Below are positions 23,935 through 43,600 of a DNA stretch of 64,000 nt, in pieces. The stretch spans positions 66,595,754-66,659,753 of the forward strand of contig NC_054741.1 of the NCBI RefSeq assembly GCF_018143015.1. The letters run 5' to 3'. The notes below the pieces were generated by a model. That model had not been told where the DNA came from, did no database searches, and was given only the letters and a program-made list of their open reading frames with translations. Made by a program: the position numbers and the translations under genes. This DNA comes from Lytechinus variegatus. Lineage: Eukaryota > Echinodermata > Echinoidea > Temnopleuroida > Toxopneustidae. Positions within the stretch are counted from its first letter, which is position 1; the number at the start of each line of letters is the position of its first letter.

Positions 23935-25960
23935 CAGGCGTGGATCCAGGGGGTGGGGCTATAAGCTAGGGTGCACATACCCCCTGTAGGATTTCAAAAA
24001 AAGAGGGAGAAAGGGAAAAGAAGGGAAAGAGGTGAGAAAAAAAGAGGGGAAAAGAGGGGGAAGACGAGTGAATAAATAAAACTAAGATGAGGGGAAGACT
24101 TGGGAAAAATATTTAATGCCACTGCAAATTCGCTTGTGTTTCGCGCTCTCATTGCAAGTTCGATGAGGTACATATCTTGCTCAATGGGCTGTTAAAGAGC
24201 TTAAGATAGAAGGTTTTGAAGTTAATATACAATACAGGCGTGGATTCAGGAGGGGGCCGAGCCGGCCCCGCCCCCCCCCCTATTTTTTGACAACCTGCAG
24301 AAAAAGTGTACTCTTTAACTTGATATAAACTATGAAAAACAGAAATAAAGTAAGAAAGGGGATACCCATGATGTGTAATTCACAGTCTCGTAACGGCCGG
24401 CAAGACCCCGAAAGGAAACAAGAAAAAGGTGAGGGAAATCAGAAAATAGACTTTATATAAAAATTTCGCTCGCGCTTTGCACTCGCGTTGCCTGTGTAAT
24501 GAATCCTATTCAAGAGGATTAAATGACATTTAATATATCCAGTTGTGAAATCAATTTGCACACAATATTTTAGCTCGCACATCAAGCTTTCATTATTTTG
24601 TTTGATTTACACAAATGGTTTTCAGCTCACGCCGCGCGCTCGCATTCTTTGATTTGAGTGATACCTATCCTCTTTGGAAATTCTTTCCAAAATTTGTCAA
24701 AATGCTCCTTTATCATGTCAGTATTTCAAAAGATTAAGCTCGTGTTTCGCGCTCGCATTTAATTGTTTGAGACATAATAACGCGCTTAGACTGTCCAGTT
24801 TTCAGTCAGGTCGGAATATCAAAAAATTTGAGCTCGGGCTTCGCACTCTCATTATTTAATTGGTAATACTTGTATCCTCTTCATTGATCACTAAAAACAG
24901 TCCTAATCGAGTACCTTTTCACGTTAATATAATAAAATTTCGGCTCGCGCTTCGCGCTCGCATTGTTTAGTTGGATACATATCTTTGTTCATGATTTAAA
25001 ATTGCTCAGAATCTCCAGTTCTAAGGGCATAAAAATAATATCAAAGAATTTTAGCTCGCGCTCGCATTATATATTAAGACCACATGAGATACCTTATCTT
25101 GTTTATAACAATAGAGACTAACATATACTTAAAACGTCAGTCTTTAGTTAGGACTACCCCCTGAAAAAAACCCCCAAAAATCAAAATCAGATTATAGCGG
25201 TCAATCGAGAAAAATATTGATGAAAATATTTTTCGGCCCCCCTATTGGCGAAAGCTGGATCCGCCCCTGCAATACAATTTTGAAATCGGACATCGAGCTT
25301 TCAATATTTTGTTGATTTACAAATTGATTTTCAAAAAGTGCTCTGTAAAATGTCAGTTTTATTGTCTGAGTATCAACATTTTCAGCCCGCATTGCGTGCT
25401 TACATTATTTTATTTAGTCTTCATGTGTTCCATATAAGTTTTCAAAATATCCCTTTTCAGGTTTGATTGTCAAAACCAACCAGCTTTAGCTGCGTGCTCG
25501 CATTTTCATTGGTGAGTAATGTATACCTCTATTGTAATTCTAAACTACTTAAAATCCCATTTTCCTGACGTTTTATAAAAAATTCGGCTCGCGATTTGCG
25601 CTAGCATCAACTGTTAAAAATATATCATCCCATGCATCCTAGTCAAAAATACAAAAGTGCTTAAAATTTCCAGTTTTCAGGCCTTAATATAAACAAATTT
25701 CGCACTTTCATCTAGGGTTATTAGATTAATGAATAAGATAACATTTTCATGAATTCTTAATAATCAAATTGTCCCTTTTATTAAGAAAGGAATATCTAAA
25801 AGCTTTATCTCGCGCTTAGAACCGAGAGGAATATGAAATATATAGTCATCATTTTCATATGATGACAAAATAAGCTTAGATTGTCCCGTTTCTAGGCCAC
25901 ACTAATAATTATAATATTATCGATCAGCTCGCGCTTCGCGCTCGCATTATTTATTAAGTG
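23935..25960. repeat. CAGGCGTGGATCC-ended element with ~105-bp CG-rich periodic motif (host of a nested copy)
   Basis: It starts CAGGCGTGGATCCAGGGGG. Inside, a motif close to gctcgcgcttcgcgctcgca returns at roughly 100 to 115 bp spacing (for example near 24737, 24830, 24942, 25050, 25381, 25485, 25586, 25808, 25926), embedded in AT-rich spacers. The expected right end (ggatccgcccctg) is not seen after 25960, so the outer copy looks 3'-incomplete. A complete element of the same kind, 24235-25269, is inserted in it. There is no coding capacity. Confidence 0.65.
24235..25269. mobile_element. Nested CAGG..CCTG element inserted in its own kind
   Basis: The left end CAGGCGTGGATTCAGG and right end GCTGGATCCGCCCCTG are inverted relative to each other. 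Both flanks carry CAATA (24230-24234 and 25270-25274), consistent with a short target duplication. Joining the flanks restores text resembling the equivalent internal region of the same family, which supports a self-insertion. The family is unidentified; the TIRs suggest a non-autonomous DNA element. Confidence 0.7.
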
Positions 25961-27237
25961 CGGTCCATATCCATTTCAGATATTTCCTACACAGTGCTTG
26001 ACATAGTGTTTTATAAATTGATCCTTTTTCAGATTGGAATATTAAATATTTATACATGTGTGCATGTAAGGATGAGGGTGTGTGTGGGGGGTGCATCTGT
26101 ACCCCATCTTAAAATCTCAGTTGGTAGTCACACCACCACTGCAAGCCTTATTTTATCTTTACGACGTCGTAATCCTGGCTAACTAAAACGTTTCCATACT
26201 ATTGCACACAAACCCATTTAACAAGTTGTGTTTCGTTAAAGTTTAACCAAGTCATTCATCAACTCCAGACAATCATGACGAATCCTCTTAACAAATACTG
26301 ATAACTACAGTAATCTACCAGTATAGTCTGCGTTTGTTTCCGTGTTTACAACAACAGTCCCGAGTCAGATGATCTGTGACTATAGCTCCAACACTAAATT
26401 TAAGACATTATCGGACACAAAAAAGTTAAAAATGGTCATTTAACATTAGATTTGGACGGTTGTACGACTCGTACCAGCTGAGAAGTTTATAACAACGGCA
26501 ATTAAAATCAAGGATAATTTATAAATCGACCCCTGTAACATTGTAAGGGTGAGTAGGCCTATATAATATAAAATGTTTCTATTCCTGCATATATGAAGAG
26601 TTTAAATCGTGCAAAAAGGACTAAATCCACTTTTGTTCATTCTTCAGAAACCAACATAATTTATTTCACCCAAATCTGTTTCTCTTCGAGAAATCCTTAC
26701 AATATGTTCAAGAGTCACCACTATAGGTAACAACAAGTGGCGCACGTCTGTCAGTCTCGCCTACATTACGCAATTCAATATAGCAGCAGTACTGACTTTG
26801 AAAACTACTATAAAATAAGTATTCACAAAAAATCATATAATGATATAATACTAGGTCCATTGACCCTTAATGACATTTGACCTTGATCGTGTGACCTAGG
26901 ACTTGTAAGTAACACTTGATTATTTCATAAACAATATCCATAAACTCTCAAAGTTATGATGGCGATTCAACAATTACCCCCAACAAAAAATATATCGACA
27001 TAATACATTTAGAAAATGTGGGGGCCTCCATCTCAAGCTTAGAGCTTTGAATTGATGGAGGCTTCGAAAGGAAAGGGGATAGAAAAACATAAACAGTGCA
27101 ATAAAATATTCATATTAAACCTTCTGTAGATCTATCTATGCCCTATGGACTTTAAATCCATTTTATCATATGGCATTTTCTTGCATGTAGAATCACCATG
27201 TGCATCAAACTGACTATAGCCGAACTAAAAAAAAAAA
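25961..27237. other. Spacer upstream of the protease gene
   Basis: No coding exon was found. Text near 26545-26560 (gtaagggtgagtagg) could be a splice donor of an untranslated first exon of the protease, but this is speculative. It contains a partial minisatellite element at 26730-26995. Confidence 0.4.
26730..26995. mobile_element. Short copy of the minisatellite-bearing element
   Basis: It opens with aacaagtggcgcacgtctg and attacgcaattcaatatagc, matching the 5' end of the 16407-17340 element. It holds about one internal unit (tgaccttgatcgtgtgacc, aaagttatgatggcg). The right end with the GC-rich block is absent. Confidence 0.65.
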
Positions 27238-27528
27238 AATCGAGAAGTTTATTAAAAATGGACGTGAAATTTACGTTTTCATGCAAAGGGACTTAATACA
27301 GAAATACATAGAAATTTGTTCATAACAAAAAGAAATCTGCAGGATTTTTTTTTTCACTGTAATTTTTATAACGTATATGATTTTTTAAACATAGGAACAA
27401 AACTACCTGAATAGAAATTAACATTAATTTGTGTGAAAAAAAAGATTTATGAAGATTGAGCAAAGATAGATTTAGTCTCTTTTGCATGAAAACGTAAATT
27501 TTTGGTCCATTTTTAATGAACTTCTTAT
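27238..27528. mobile_element. Inverted-repeat MITE just upstream of the protease start
   Basis: The left arm (agaagtttattaaaaatgga, then tttacgttttcatgcaaa) is the inverse of the right arm (tttgcatgaaaacgtaaa, then tccatttttaatgaacttct). The arms are about 55 bp each around an AT-rich centre. It ends about 90 bp before the protease ATG, so it lies in the promoter, 5' UTR or a 5' intron of that gene. Confidence 0.75.
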
Positions 27529-27616
27529 ATACATGTATATGCATCATCTATTTAAAATATTCGATTAAATAATCTAAGTTTAATTGTTATTAATGTTTTA
27601 TACAGTGAGGCGTAGA

Positions 27617-33996
<6,380 letters not shown>

Positions 33997-34630
33997 AATG
34001 AGGATGGAACACACGAGACCACCCCATCCCATTCCCCAAGAGATGATCGGGGATTTGATAGGTGGTGCCCGCGCGCCCCCACCACCATCCATTTACTCAT
34101 CATTTACAGTATGTAATTTTGCAGGGTAGTCGTAACCCCACGGAATTCACTAGTTCTGTTATGAGAACGTTTTCATGTTATACTTATTTTCATATTGTAC
34201 TACACATTTTTATGATCCACTGCTGACAGAAATTGATCAGCTTATTCGTATTTCCTTTCATTTATGTTTATAATAACGGTTATTATGTCTGTTTTGTGAT
34301 AAATTGTAATTTATATGCTGGCAGAATTGTTAATTTTTGCTAAGATAGTAGTTTTTTATGACAGACGATGGCTCAGTTTGTTGCTTTTGCGAAAGTCCGA
34401 GAATATTCTCGAATTCTGACCCGTCGAATATTAGGTTTTCTTTTTGATCCAGATAGTCGTTCTTGTTCATATTGCAAAAGTGCAATACAAAATCAGTTTC
34501 TGACGAAACAGCACTTATAATCATTTAAATTGTTAATATACGTTAAATCTGATTTAAAATAGCAATGTTCGTTTTAATGATTTCATGTAGAATAATGCCT
34601 CTTTGTGTTTTGTGTTTATTATTTGTCATT

Positions 34631-34636
34631 AATAAA
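34631..34636 (+). promoter_or_regulatory. Candidate polyadenylation signal of the protease gene
   Basis: AATAAA lies about 635 bases after the protease stop codon, within cattaataaagaagg. It is the first canonical hexamer I noticed after the stop. In the duplicate at the window end the same place reads aattataaagaagg, so the canonical hexamer is lost there. Confidence 0.5.
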
Positions 34637-34649
34637 GAAGGTAGTCATG

Positions 34650-37600
34650 TATCGTACATTCATTTATGCGCATATTTTCATTTAATTTCGATAGGCCTGA
34701 AAAAGTAGGAAAAAAAATCCTAGATAAGAAGGTGCAGAACCTATTTTTGTTTACTAGTTGAGTTATTACTACTTGTACTATAACCTGGACATACGCACCC
34801 ACAGGGAAGGTGAAATGATCACGACGTACAACCCGGTTTTATACTTTCAAGAGGTGTGATGCTTCATATTAATCCAGGATTGTGTGTGTGTGTGTGTGGG
34901 TGAGTGAGTGATATGGGTTGTGCGGAGGATATTATACAGCAACAAGGCTTAGGCGATTTGGTTTCACGCCCACTTATGAAAATGAGCAGAAATATTGATT
35001 GTGTGCGTGTGGGTACGTGCAGAGTGTGTATGTGTGGGTACGTGAGAGAGTGTGTGTGGGTGAGGGTTGATGGGTATGTTTATTGTAGGTGCCGTGGCCA
35101 AGTGGTGTAAGGCGTCAAACTACACAATCAAGTCTGGGGTTCGATTCCCGACAAGGCATTTTATGCCCTAGGGCAAGGCATTATCTACGCGGCTCTTTTT
35201 ATCTTGAATCAAGCAAATGAGAACGTCTTTTTGGTAAATATGCGTGCATGTGTATGTGGCAGTGACGGGTGTGGGGGGGGGTAGGGGCGTGTAAGGATAA
35301 AGTGAGCATGTGGATATATGAATCTTATTAGCGTATGGGGTGTCTTTTGGGGGGATTTGGATGGGTTAGGTGCTTTGGTCTAGAGCTTCTTTACCGATTG
35401 TATCACATACTCCATATCATACAATATGGAGCATTTTCATGATTTGTGTCATTCTGTCATCAATGTATGTGAATACGCATGCATGTAAGGGAAAGGGAGA
35501 GAGTGGATATTACTTGTATGTGAGAGTGTTTGTTTGTGGGTGGGTGTGTGCATCCTCTCGCTGAGGCAGAGGAGTTCCGACACTGGCAAGCAAAACGAAC
35601 TTTGTACCCCTCCTGCTCTCAACAGCTGATTTTCAAAACTTCAGTTCTACCTCCTCAAAACGTGCTCCCCAATATATACCACTTTAGTTCTACTTCCACA
35701 GGATCTTAACTGCCTCCCATGCTCAAACCAGCCTACGTCATTGATAATATCAAGTTGCCGTGAACTATTCTCCTCAAAAAATGTTTGGAAATCAGAATTT
35801 GATCGATAATCACTCCTCAGTTTCAGTAAATATTAATTATATGATTATATGCACCATTCAGTTATCTTTAAAATGATACCCTACATGATATGATCATGGT
35901 TCATATGGATGTGCAGTGCCTTGAATTGTGGGGGCAAGGTCAAAATTAAACAGTTGCAAAATGATACGATATTGAAAGTCACTGTTCTTTTTTTCGTGGT
36001 AATGAGCGAGTTTCTCAGCGATTTCTTTTTTTTTTCATGGACCTTTTAACATCAACGTTAACATGTAATCAAACACACCTCTGCGCAAGCAAACACATAA
36101 CAAACAAACGTGCATGGGTATTTCCAACCACGACTCAAACCATCTCACAGAACCATCACTACATACACCACAACAAAACATATAACAATGAAGAGCAGGG
36201 GCTTGATTTCAGTGGATTTTCATCTCTATTGACACGGACAGAATCATGTTCTTCATTGACCCTTCATCGTCCATGACTATTTTTGCTCGTTTTGCAGCTT
36301 TTCAATTCGGACCTCATCAAACACTTTTGAATCCTGCTCTTTTCATGATGGAAAGATCATAACAAGCATGGTATCATTATTTTTCAAGATAATTAAATGA
36401 TCGTTTGATCGTTTTAATGATATCAAATATGCATTGTGTAAAATTGGGAGTTGGGAGAAATTAATGGCCAAACTCAGATTTCCAAACTTTTTAAGGGGTT
36501 TATTTTATAGGCCTAATAATGACCCACCGAGTCGCTGCCGTTTCAGAAATACCTATTTTGTGCGTGGAATTGGATGGGTGGGTGGGAGGGAGGGGTCGGT
36601 GATAGGTGATGATTAGCACGTCATGAAAAACAATGGCATATCGTCAACGTCGTAGAGAAAAGTTTGTTAGCAATATTAGACATTTTAGAGGCGTAATTAC
36701 CTACAATTCCGTCGGTTCCCCCACAATGCCGAAAACATTCAACACGCAAATGAAACACGATACAATGCATGTATCTGTAGCAAGAAAAGAAAGAAAAATA
36801 ATTGTGTTTATTGGAAATTATAATAAGATTCTCATGTGAGTCATAATAACGAACTGACATTATCAACACTCTTACTGCACCAGTGGTTATTGTGCAATCA
36901 AATCAAGCTGTTCACAACTTCTAATTTTTTGTTCCTCTCACCTTGGAACAGACAAATAAACGAAACAAAACGAACATATGAATAAACGCAATTCTCATTA
37001 CTTGTAATCATTCAGGGGTAATCAAGCAATAAGAAAGTTATTCGTATATATCGTCATTATATCACTCTGAAGATTGTATTTTTGTCATATAATTGTCATG
37101 TTGCGCGGACCGATCGGAGCCAATTAATTGGCATGTTTTCTCATTTCACGCTGTGAAAAGTAGATTTAAATGTAATCGACTAACGACATTTCTGGATTTG
37201 ATAATCGCAATGTTTCTCCATGTTTTCACCCATTATGATACAGGTACATCATAGAAACCGTCTCAATTCGACACACAAAAAAATACTGTATTACCAATGA
37301 GTAACTATCGGTTTGTTTAAAGTCCTTTTCGTTCACGTATCCAGTCGGCTTTACCAAATATTACTTATTATCCTGTCAAATTCACTGCATAACGTCGACT
37401 TGATGACTACAGATCAGTAAACGCCTTGTGACACATCGCACGTCTCTTCTCACCAGATATAAAATTCGTCATAAATTGCAATTTTTCGATTTTTTTTTGT
37501 TTTTATAAATTGTAGGACAATAGTTCTTATGTTTTAGAACAAGATTTTTTTCATTTCCGACGGACGTCCCCGAAAATTCTTGTTTCTGACTTCCTGGTTA

Positions 37601-37658
37601 TGTTCTGTTTACACACATCAGGCAACGTCTCCAGCGTCGTGTGGTGACAACTTTCGTT
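34650..37658. other. Intergenic spacer between protease and SRCR-discoidin gene
   Basis: GT-rich simple sequence (gtgtgtgtg, 34880-35080 and 35230-35340), one SINE, and otherwise unassigned AT-rich DNA. No exon is recognised. The last 150 bases should hold the promoter and 5' UTR of the next gene; I see no clear TATA box. Confidence 0.45.
35088..35235 (+). mobile_element. tRNA-headed SINE (family S1), plus strand
   Basis: The head starts GGTGCCGTGGCCAAGTGG and carries box B GGTTCGATTCCCG. The tRNA fold is not maintained. The body has tatgccctagggcaaggca and gctctttttatcttg, shared with the copies at 23560-23699 and 63807-63955. Confidence 0.75.
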
Positions 37659-40600
37659 ATGTTTGAGATAGTTCTCTTGTTGTCCGTGGTTCTTCTTCAA
37701 GAAACAGGTAAATATTTAAGACTATTCACTGCACTCATTATCCTTTGATAGCCTCGTGTCATGAAAATTAATTGAAAAATACTCCATGTGCTAATCATTT
37801 TTCTCGTAACTTCTTCTCGAAACACACGACCCCCTTAGAACTGGTCCCGTTGCCAAGTAACGCTCAAACACAAGGGCGAGGATTCCAATGCACCAGAAAA
37901 TTTCAGAATGATTTCGTTAACCTCTTGTGTAAGTAAAGTTTTCCATAAAGTATCAGCAAATCGTTTAGTTGACAACTTGACAACAAATAAGTACATTGAC
38001 CATAATGTACAGAAGGCTTTAACTTATGGTATCTATGGTTGCGTGGAGCACAATCAAGTCCTACATGAATAATGTCACATAGTAAAGCCAGGGAACGCAT
38101 TGTACATGTCACGTTCTTTGACTTAGCTCATGCTTTTGGTAGTGTATCTCATGAGTAAATTTTCCATTCCCTACGTCGATTTCATGTGCCAAATCAATCC
38201 GTCAGTGTACATCGGTAATCTATATGGTAGATTGCAAGGTCAAAGGCAATAAATGATCATCTGAAACATTTATGTTAAAAAAAGGTGTGTTCCAGGGAAA
38301 TCCCTTTTCACCTATTATCTTCTTGTCATGTTTTAACCCCCTCATTGAATACCTCGGTCAAATGAAAAATAGTCTGGGAAGTGACCTGAATGGCACCAGG
38401 ATCATAATTACCGCGTACGCCGACGATTTTACTTCAATAACAAATAACAAAATACAACATCAAAAGATAATCCATAATTTATATTCATACACATCGTCGA
38501 TAGGACTCAAATTAAAACCTTCCAAATGTTGCAGTCTGTCAATCTGTGGAGGTAACCCGAAATAAATCAAGATCTCAATCGGCACAGAATATATTCGTTC
38601 AATCAGAGAAAAGCCCTTTGTGGGTCAAATATATGTTTCAGTGGCAAACCAGCTGAGGTATATGATTTTGAAATTGCCGATAAAATCCAAAGATTAGACA
38701 CATTATCTGTCCGCCCTACCTCCATGAAAAAACCCACTTAGATAAACTCGACGTGCTAGCCGATAAATACCTAATTGGTTAGGTATCCCTTCTCGAGGTG
38801 CCCACATCGCTATGTCCCTCTTAACTCAAGGTCTCAATATTCCATGACAATCCGACATTTACAATCAATCCCAATCCACCGCTTTTAGCAGATCGAGAGT
38901 TAAAGCGGATTCAGTAGTTAACCTAGCGATTGACTCTGCTATGGAGAGAGAGTCACATTGGTCCCGTGAACTGTCGTACATTGTAATGAAACCCATCGTA
39001 GAGTTGAATCTTGAAAACACTACCAGTGTTGAGACTATAGTCCATGGCACACTGTGAAGAAAACCGTTAAGGAGATAATAGAGGAAGACCAGTAAAATAT
39101 TGGTTTGATTAGAGTCTCTCTGGGTTCAGGGACAAATTGCCTTATTGTTGTTTCTGGAAAACGAGAACTATGGCGCTGTCACACCTTGGCGTTTTAGACA
39201 GCGTATGCCCGACGTATGAGGAATTTGGCGAATACGCTGGCGTACGTCGAATACGTTGCGGGTAAGTTTTGCATAGGTTAAGAGTACGCTAAAACACGCT
39301 GGTATACGTCGTCATACGGTGAGGTCGTCGAAAAATGTTGTGCAAGCACAACATTTTTCGACGTATGCCAGCGTATGGCTCATACATCCCGCATACGTGG
39401 GCCATAAGTTGTAGGCAAGTTACGCGATCGTTGATACACGTTGACACACGTTACTCGTAAGTTACTCATAAGTCGATGTACGTCGAGATAATGTCCAGCG
39501 TACCCTAAAACTTACTTCTAACCATTGAAAATCAAGTTTGTATAATCTTCCAAAACGAGTTCTCAGGTTTGTTGTTAATGCGTATATTGACTCTTTGCCC
39601 TCTTATACAAACTTACATACCTGGGCTAAAGGCCTAAATTATAAGTGTTTATTCTGCGCTGGTACAACAGGCACCTTTCAACATATTATACTCTCAAACT
39701 GCCCAGTCTTCCTTGAGAGATATGAGTGGCGTCACTCTGAAGTTCCTGCACAAAACATTTCATGAAAATTTGACTAACGGGAACATTTATACTGACTCTG
39801 AAGGGCATTCAATCGCAGGGGGCCCATACCTCCCAACATTCTCACAACATCTATGCTCCATGATTTAATAATTTTTCGGAAAAAAAACAGAAAGAGACAA
39901 TTATGACCGAATGAACAATCGCATTTGAAACCAACCTTGATAATGCACACCAAAGGAAAGTATGACTGGATCGTTAGGGACATCAAGGAAAAGGGCTACA
40001 CAGTGTCTAGGCGATAGAAGCCGGAGAAAGGGGCCTAGTAGACCAGAATGGCAAACACCGCCTTAATGAACACTCCTGAGAATAACAAGCTCAAAAATCC
40101 GACCAACGAATACTTCCATACCATTTCTAAACTCGCCCTACTTTTTCGATATTTTACGCAAAAAAGGGCGAACCTGGGGGAGATACGACACTTGGACCCG
40201 TAACCATCCCCAACATTATTCACTTAGTCAGGCTTTTTAGTGTATTAATTAAAGCCAAATACACTTTATCATCATTACTTTTCAAACTTTGTAATGTCGG
40301 AAACTAATTAATTTGATCTGAATACACATTAACATATATTGGTCGCGTCCATTTATTCAGCGTCCCATTGTTATACTTCCGTATTCGCCGTACATTTTCA
40401 ATTTATGCAGTAACAAATTAATTTGATTTATATCCGATTCTAATTTAGAAATTTGATTAAGTGTTTTTTTTTCAATATGATATCAATGAGAGCTTTAACT
40501 TTATTCTCCTGCATTTGATGTTACTTTGAATAATTTTCTGTATTGGTATGTGTTACTTTTGATATGTACCCCATGTATTGACCTGCCATTCGTCTGGAAT

Positions 40601-43600
40601 GAAAAGGTGGACCATGGGCCCGCAACACAAAGCTTAACAATGATCAAAGAATATTTTTCTACGATTGATTGCATTAACTGCATTGTACAATCAATCATAA
40701 AAAATCAAGCGTGCTATTTATCGCTAACCTTTGTGTCTTTTTTATGTATTTATTATATCATTGTCTTTTAGACTTGAATAAAGTCATGATGAAACAACAA
40801 ACTAATGATCAGGCGCGGATCTATTATTCCATGAAGGATGTTCCTTTTCCTTGAGATTTTGCTGATAGTCTTTTTTTCATAAACCACTATAACCCCACAG
40901 CTCTTGCTGCTGGTCAAATTTGCCCAGAGATCGTTAAGTGTCCACCAAAGACGTTGGCAAGTGGAGACATTGTACAATCAGAATTAATGGAAGTCAAAAC
41001 TTCGGCCATACCAAGTGGGTTCAATTTTCCTCCTGTTCAATCAAAAGGATTCTACTGTGCAGGTAAGAACATGATAACTGACAACTTATTATACCCTTGA
41101 TAAGCAATGTGGAACAAAATATCAATTTTTAGGCGATCTTGAGAATGTCCAAGTACTCTGTAAATGCAAAGGAACTATTCTGCTCCCTTATCACGCTCCT
41201 CTGAGAGTGAATGAGGGACTAGTCGTAATGGAGTGAGATTTCGGTCTTTCAAGAGTGAAATTTCACCCCTTTCGGAGTGAAAGTATGAAAAATTGCACAC
41301 TTTCACTCCAAAAGGGTGAAAACTTACTCTTGAAAGACCAAAATCTCACTCCACCAGGACTGGTCCGTCAGATTATAGCTCCTTTGCCTTGAGAGTGTAT
41401 ATTCATGTGTACTGCCTATCTCACGGATGGACTACCACGGATGGACCTCCCAACTCCCTGACTACCTCGCATTTCATATCCCTAGGAGGAAGCGTCCCCC
41501 TCCAGAGGACGAGTTTCCTGGAGGATAGCTCCCCTGATCATATCCCCAAGATGACAACTTACACCAAAGAATACAATTCTCTTGGGGGACAACTCCCCCG
41601 AATACAACTCACACCGAGTACAACTCCGACATCTCCCCCATGTAATGGTATAGACGACTGGAAGATAAATTAATCTTATAACTGCGGCCGACGCGTGTAC
41701 AATTCGAACTGTAAAATTCGCTTTCTCTCTAAAACCTATACGGGGGACTAGTCATCCTAGCATGTCTGCATGGTAAGACATCTTACGGAGTAGTTGTCTT
41801 CCAGGAGAGCTGTCCTCTGGGGACAGGGGGAGTTGTCTTCTTGGCGAGATGTCCTAGAACCATATACACTCTGAAAGAATAATTTGTGATTTGAACTATT
41901 ATTTGATTCTGTATTGGAATCCTTGGAGAATATACTTATTAAAAGGAGAATATGTTTGTTCTAAATAAACACATAAAAGGTTCTTTTAGACCAATAACAA
42001 TTTAAAGACCACTTCACATACAAAGAGAAAGGGAGAGAGATTTGCAGAGAGATAAGATAACCAAATTTCATTTATGATTGAATTTACATTTCAAATATAC
42101 TTTGTATGATCAAATAATTATTTAAGAATATGTTAACATAATAATAAAGGATATATAGAACTTATAGCGTAGAGATAACCCGTTTCAGGTTAGCTATGAA
42201 TAACCAACCTGTTCTTCCTCTTGGCCATATGCCTGCACTGTGTGTTAGTAATATATCTTACGTGTTTCATCAAAAATATTTGTAAGCACTGTTGGTCCTA
42301 CAAATAACAAGTCAACGATAATGTTTTCATTCGTGCAAAGTCCCGATTCATTTTTACTAAACAACTTGGAGTCAGAGGTAGAAACTCCCTTAATGTTTGC
42401 AATCTGTTTCCATTTCCTTACAAAAGACCCATTCTTACGGTCTTTAAGACTTGTCGGTGGTAATGAAACTGAGGGAAGATTAGTTGTCACATCTCAAGCT
42501 GACCCAACAACTGATTTGCTCGTTCATCAGCGAGATTGGCCAAAGGATGCATCGCGGTTCGTCTGCAGGTATCTAGGATATGAAGGTAAATGATCACCAG
42601 AGCTAACCCCTGGAGGTTGGTGGATATATCCCACTGTTTGTGAGAGGGGGTGGCAAGTACACCCCCTCCAATTTCTAGAAAGATTTTTTAGCAAATAATA
42701 AATTTGGCTCTTTTAATCATGTGAATTCATCGATGAAGTTCGTTAACAATGCCTAAACCGCGTTGGCATTCTGTCGCTTAGCTTTCCTCTGAATAATTTG
42801 AACGTATTTTGCCCTTTGATACAAAATCTCATGTATGGCCTTCTTGCAGTGTACCCATTGCATTGCAAGACTTAGAGTAGACCCAATGTGTCATTTATGA
42901 TATAATAAATATAATAAATGTCAAATATGGAGAGTTGCAAAGCTATACACAAAATACTTTGTAATTGCTCTCCATTTGGCACCTGGTGAGTTAAGTATCA
43001 CGATGATGGGGACCTTGAATTTCTGGGGGGGGGGGGGGGGATGGGTTGGGTCTTCCCTCTTTGACATCTTTGTTCATTCAGTATGTTAATTGATTTAATG
43101 CGAGGGAACGCAGCGGTGGACCAAGGAGATATCTCCTTGGGTGGACCAAAAGAAAAACTTCGTGTTTTCGAGCTCTTGTAACATAACATTCCTCTTGATA
43201 TAAATTTGCACTTCCTGTCTGCGAACATACATTAAAAGAAAAAGATTTATTTTCCAATAACGACAGTTGGCTTCACGGTACACTTCTATCCCCCTCACAT
43301 TCACAACGTTTTGCAAAATCGAACTGAAAGGAAGGAATTTTATCTGTACGATAGTTCATATCAAATGTTAAAAGACATGTAAGGGTAATGGCAGAAGTAA
43401 CAATAGAGAAGGTTTGAGCGTTATTGAACATTTTACGAGAGTTGAAGTGTTTATTGACAAAAAAGGAAACTTTTTGGACATCGCGATTCGTGAATACACT
43501 TTTCCTTCAGATTAACTGGCTGACAAATTCCAGCAACGTACATGTATATGATACTCAACAATCGCTTGGCTCCTTCCCAATCATCCAAACTCTTTCAATC

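Noticed and set aside
34904-35110. Open stretch rich in V, C and R over GT-repeat DNA, and its twin near 63497-63802
   Set aside because: Low-complexity gtgtgt sequence in the duplicated flank; no gene support.
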